From: JBBROS01 sp964246015
GTDB lineage: Bacteria > Pseudomonadota > Alphaproteobacteria > Acetobacterales > Acetobacteraceae
Assembly (NCBI GenBank): GCA_964246015.1
Contig: CAXTPG010000034.1
Location: 1 to 42,249, forward strand
DNA length: 42,249 nucleotides
Direction: 5' to 3'
The number at the start of each line of letters is the position of its first letter. Within the stretch, counting starts at the first letter, position 1. The notes beneath the pieces are model-generated. The model worked only from the letters and a program-made list of their open reading frames with translations, was not told where the DNA came from and did no database searches. This document shows, one piece after another, positions 40,121 through 42,249 of the stretch. The translations under genes were made by a program, and so were the position numbers.

Positions 40121-40176
40121 TGACCGTCCTCCGTTCCCGCTTGAACAGAAAGCAAGCAGGCGCTTGAAGGTCAAGC

Positions 40177-40584
40177 ATGATGCTTCCGATCCCGCTGCCC
40201 CCGGCGGTCACGGTGCACGGCGTGGACCAGGCGCGCGCGGCGCTGGCGCCGGGCTTGCCCGTGCTGCTGCTGTCCGCCTGGGGGACTGCCGCCTATGCCG
40301 GCGCCGGCTGGTGGCGGGCGATGGTCACAGCCGCGCTGGACGGCCGCGCGCAGCCGGATGCGCTGGATTGCGCGGACCTGGCGGGCCGCGCGCTCGAGGC
40401 GCTGGCGGCCGGCTGCCGCATCATCGTACTGCACCCCTGCCCGGCCTTCGCGACGGTCGCGGAGCGGGCCGGCGGCGCCCTGGTGCTGCCCGACCGCCCG
40501 CCATCCCTCGACCTCGATGAACGGGGCGCCGAGCGCCGCCTGCTCGGCTGGCTCCAGGGTGACACGGGCCGCCCCATCGGCTAA
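40177..40584 (+). CDS. Conserved-looking cytoplasmic protein of unknown function
   Basis: A 135-residue protein starting at ATG 40177 (ATG 40180 also possible), with GAAGG about eight bases upstream. It has strand-helix patterns such as AALAPGLPVLLLSAWGTAAYAGAGWWRAMV and LAAGCRIIVLHPCPAFATVAERAGGALVLPDRPP, suggesting a small Rossmann-like alpha/beta fold. I see no catalytic motif and do not recognise the family. It precedes fbaB and thiE on the same strand and may share their transcript. Confidence 0.6.
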   Translation: MMLPIPLPPAVTVHGVDQARAALAPGLPVLLLSAWGTAAYAGAGWWRAMVTAALDGRAQPDALDCADLAGRALEALAAGCRIIVLHPCPAFATVAERAGGALVLPDRPPSLDLDERGAERRLLGWLQGDTGRPIG

Positions 40585-40634
40585 TGCCCCGGCATCGGAC
40601 GCCGCATTCCAACGCCACGACCCCGGAGACGAAC

Positions 40635-41555
40635 ATGCAGGTCACGCCAGCCGTCAAAGCCATCCTCGACCACTACGAGAGCGACAACCCCGGCACCAAG
40701 GCCAACCTCGCCCGCATCCTGATGGCCGGCAAGCTGGGCGGCACCGGCAAGATGGTCATCCTGCCCGTCGACCAGGGGTTCGAGCACGGCCCGGCCCGCA
40801 GCTTCGCCCCCAACCCCGCCGCCTACGACCCCCACTACCACTTCCGCCTGGCGCTCGCGGCCGGCCTCAACGCCTACGCCGCGCCGCTGGGCATGATCGA
40901 GGCGGGCGCAGGCACCTACGCCGGCGCCATTCCCACGATCCTGAAGGTCAACAGCAGCAACAGCCTGGCGACCGAGAAGAACCAGGCCGTCACCGGATCG
41001 GTCGGCGACGCGCTGCGGCTCGGCTGCTCCGCCATCGGCTTCACCATCTACCCGGGCAGCGAATACGCCTTCGCCCAGATGAACGAGCTGCGGGAGCTGT
41101 CGGAGGAAGCGAAGTCCGTCGGCCTCGCCGTCGTGGTCTGGTCCTATCCGCGCGGCCCGATGCTGGACAAGGCCGGCGAGACGGCGGTCGACATCTGCGC
41201 CTATGCCGCGCACATGGCGGCGCTGATGGGCGCCCACATCATCAAGGTGAAGCCGCCCACGGCCGTCGTGAGCCTCGAGGCCGCGAAGAAGACCTACGCG
41301 ACGCAGAACATCGACATCTCGACGATGGCGGCCCGGGTGAAGCACGTCGTGCAGGCCTGCTTCCAGGGCCGCCGCATCGTCGTGTTCTCGGGCGGCGAGG
41401 CGAAGGACAGCATCGACGCGATCCTCGAGGAAATCCGCGGCCTGCGCGATGGCGGCGCCAACGGCAGCATCATCGGGCGCAACACGTTCCAGCGGCCGGA
41501 GGCGGAGGCGCTGAAGCTGCTGGAGAGCATCATCGGCATCTACCAGGGCAAATAG
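40635..41555 (+). CDS. fbaB: Class I fructose-bisphosphate aldolase (DhnA/FbaB type)
   Basis: A 306-residue archaeal-type class I aldolase. It has MVILPVDQGFEHGPARSF, VTGSVGDALRLGCSAIGFTIYPGS, AALMGAHIIKVKPPT with the Schiff-base Lys, and GGANGSIIGRNTFQRP with the phosphate-binding Arg. It cleaves fructose 1,6-bisphosphate into glyceraldehyde 3-phosphate and dihydroxyacetone phosphate. ATG 40635 has GGAGA five bases upstream. The thiE gene follows two bases after the stop, an arrangement known in Rhodospirillales, where aldolase and thiE are neighbours. The usual gap-pgk genes are not in the window. Confidence 0.93.
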   Translation: MQVTPAVKAILDHYESDNPGTKANLARILMAGKLGGTGKMVILPVDQGFEHGPARSFAPNPAAYDPHYHFRLALAAGLNAYAAPLGMIEAGAGTYAGAIPTILKVNSSNSLATEKNQAVTGSVGDALRLGCSAIGFTIYPGSEYAFAQMNELRELSEEAKSVGLAVVVWSYPRGPMLDKAGETAVDICAYAAHMAALMGAHIIKVKPPTAVVSLEAAKKTYATQNIDISTMAARVKHVVQACFQGRRIVVFSGGEAKDSIDAILEEIRGLRDGGANGSIIGRNTFQRPEAEALKLLESIIGIYQGK

Positions 41556-41557
41556 CG

Positions 41558-42199
41558 TTGGACGACGCGGCCGGCCCGTGCCGGCTGTACCTGGTGACCC
41601 CGGCGACGGCCGGGGCCGAGTTCGCCGACACGTTGGCCCGCGCACTGGACGCGGGGGACGTGGCGGCGGTGCAGCTGCGGCTGAAGGACGCCGATGACGA
41701 CGCGTGGCGCCGGGCCATCGACGCGCTGCGGCCGGTCACGCAGGCCCGGGGGGTCGCGTTCCTGCTGAACGACCGGCCGGAGCTGGTGCGCCCGACCGGA
41801 TGCGACGGCGCCCATGTGGGCCAGAACGACACGCCCGCGCGGGAAGCGCGCCTGGTGATGGGCCCGGACGCGACCCTGGGCGTCACCTGCCACGACAGCC
41901 GCGACCTGGCCATGCAGGCCGGCGAGGACGGCGCGGACTACGTCGCGTTCGGGGCGTTCTTCCCCACGACGACGAAGGACGCGCCGACGCAGGCGGACGT
42001 CTCGCTGCTGTCGTGGTGGTCGGAGCTGATGGAGCTGCCCTGCGTCGCCATCGGCGGCATCACGGCCACGAATTGCGCGCCCTTGGTGCAGGCGGGGGCG
42101 AACTTCCTGGCGGTCGTGGGCGCGGTGTGGGCCCACCCGGACGGCCCGGCCGCGGGGGTGCGTGCGATGAACGCGGCCATCGCGGATGCGCCGATCTAG
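41558..42199 (+). CDS. thiE: Thiamine phosphate synthase
   Basis: A 213-residue TIM-barrel enzyme. It opens CRLYLVTPATAGAEFADTLARAL, and has AVQLRLKDADD, FLLNDRPELV, DGAHVGQND, LGVTCHDSRDLAMQAGEDGADYVAFGAFFPTTTK and CVAIGGITATN. It joins the pyrimidine and thiazole phosphates to make thiamine phosphate. TTG 41558 is the only start upstream of the conserved region, with AGGG about nine bases before it, inside the end of fbaB. Many family members read GPVFPT at the position that is GAFFPT here; both are seen. No thiamine riboswitch is visible, consistent with expression from the fbaB transcript. Confidence 0.88.
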   Translation: MDDAAGPCRLYLVTPATAGAEFADTLARALDAGDVAAVQLRLKDADDDAWRRAIDALRPVTQARGVAFLLNDRPELVRPTGCDGAHVGQNDTPAREARLVMGPDATLGVTCHDSRDLAMQAGEDGADYVAFGAFFPTTTKDAPTQADVSLLSWWSELMELPCVAIGGITATNCAPLVQAGANFLAVVGAVWAHPDGPAAGVRAMNAAIADAPI

Positions 42200-42249
42200 A
42201 GCGGGATGCCCTAAGATCGAATCGGGCTTCCCCCGGCTCGGCGTGATCT

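Noticed and set aside
42200..42249. A possible gene start after thiE
   Set aside because: Only 50 bases remain; no ribosome site with a convincing open frame can be seen before the edge.

Overview
The window is chromosomal DNA of very high G+C content (visually about 70%) that reads as an alphaproteobacterium, most likely Rhodospirillales/Acetobacteraceae-like. The pointers are a GapR (DUF2312) protein, a DUF2161 protein, a Hint_2-type protein, a bactofilin, and a PII-glutamine synthetase pair behind a sigma-54-type promoter. I count 43 credible protein genes and no rRNA, tRNA, CRISPR array, prophage or transposase. Genes are tightly packed. The largest gene-free stretch is 277 bp, upstream of the PII gene, so there is no gap over 300 bp.

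Region 1-2.8 kb holds the tail of a Hint-domain protein, a large glycosyltransferase with a duplicated N-terminal domain, and a small secreted protein. Region 2.8-8.1 kb looks like an uptake-and-catabolism module: an aldehyde dehydrogenase, a divergent PLP aminotransferase, and a TauABC/SsuABC-like ABC transporter. A Uup-type ABC-F ATPase and an NTF2-like protein follow. Region 10.6-20 kb is rich in envelope genes: a proline-rich lipoprotein, an L,D-transpeptidase, a GT39-like membrane glycosyltransferase, an OxlT-like MFS transporter, rsmI head-to-head with an LpoA-like lipoprotein, a PhoR-like histidine kinase and AmpG.

Region 20-30.3 kb contains typA, two small exported proteins, an adenosine kinase-like PfkB enzyme, an EI24/CysZ-like membrane protein, a bactofilin, an exported metallo-beta-lactamase-fold hydrolase, a Sfp-type phosphopantetheinyl transferase overlapping a GT4 glycosyltransferase, and the coupled otnK-otnC pair for four-carbon sugar acids. 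Region 30.3-33.7 kb is the nitrogen node: an aminotransferase divergent from glnB-glnA, with a sigma-54 promoter, a repeat array, an unusual leader hairpin and a strong terminator. Region 33.7-42.2 kb carries an outer-membrane beta-barrel, DUF2161, gapR, a translationally coupled enolase-superfamily/aryl-CoA ligase pair, a miniature sugar transferase, zapA with a 49-residue partner, and an unknown gene-fbaB-thiE run.

Most genes are ordinary core metabolism. The points most worth a second look are: the glnB leader, where a stem-loop sits exactly between the Shine-Dalgarno and the start codon; the ACTGG repeat array next to its sigma-54 promoter; the coupled enolase-family/aryl-CoA ligase pair with altered active-site residues; the miniature sugar transferase; and several palindromic repeats that shape gene ends and, in one case, a gene start. 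I saw no clear defence system or wholly new multi-gene system. Family assignments come from reading motifs and remembered family patterns; no database search was run.
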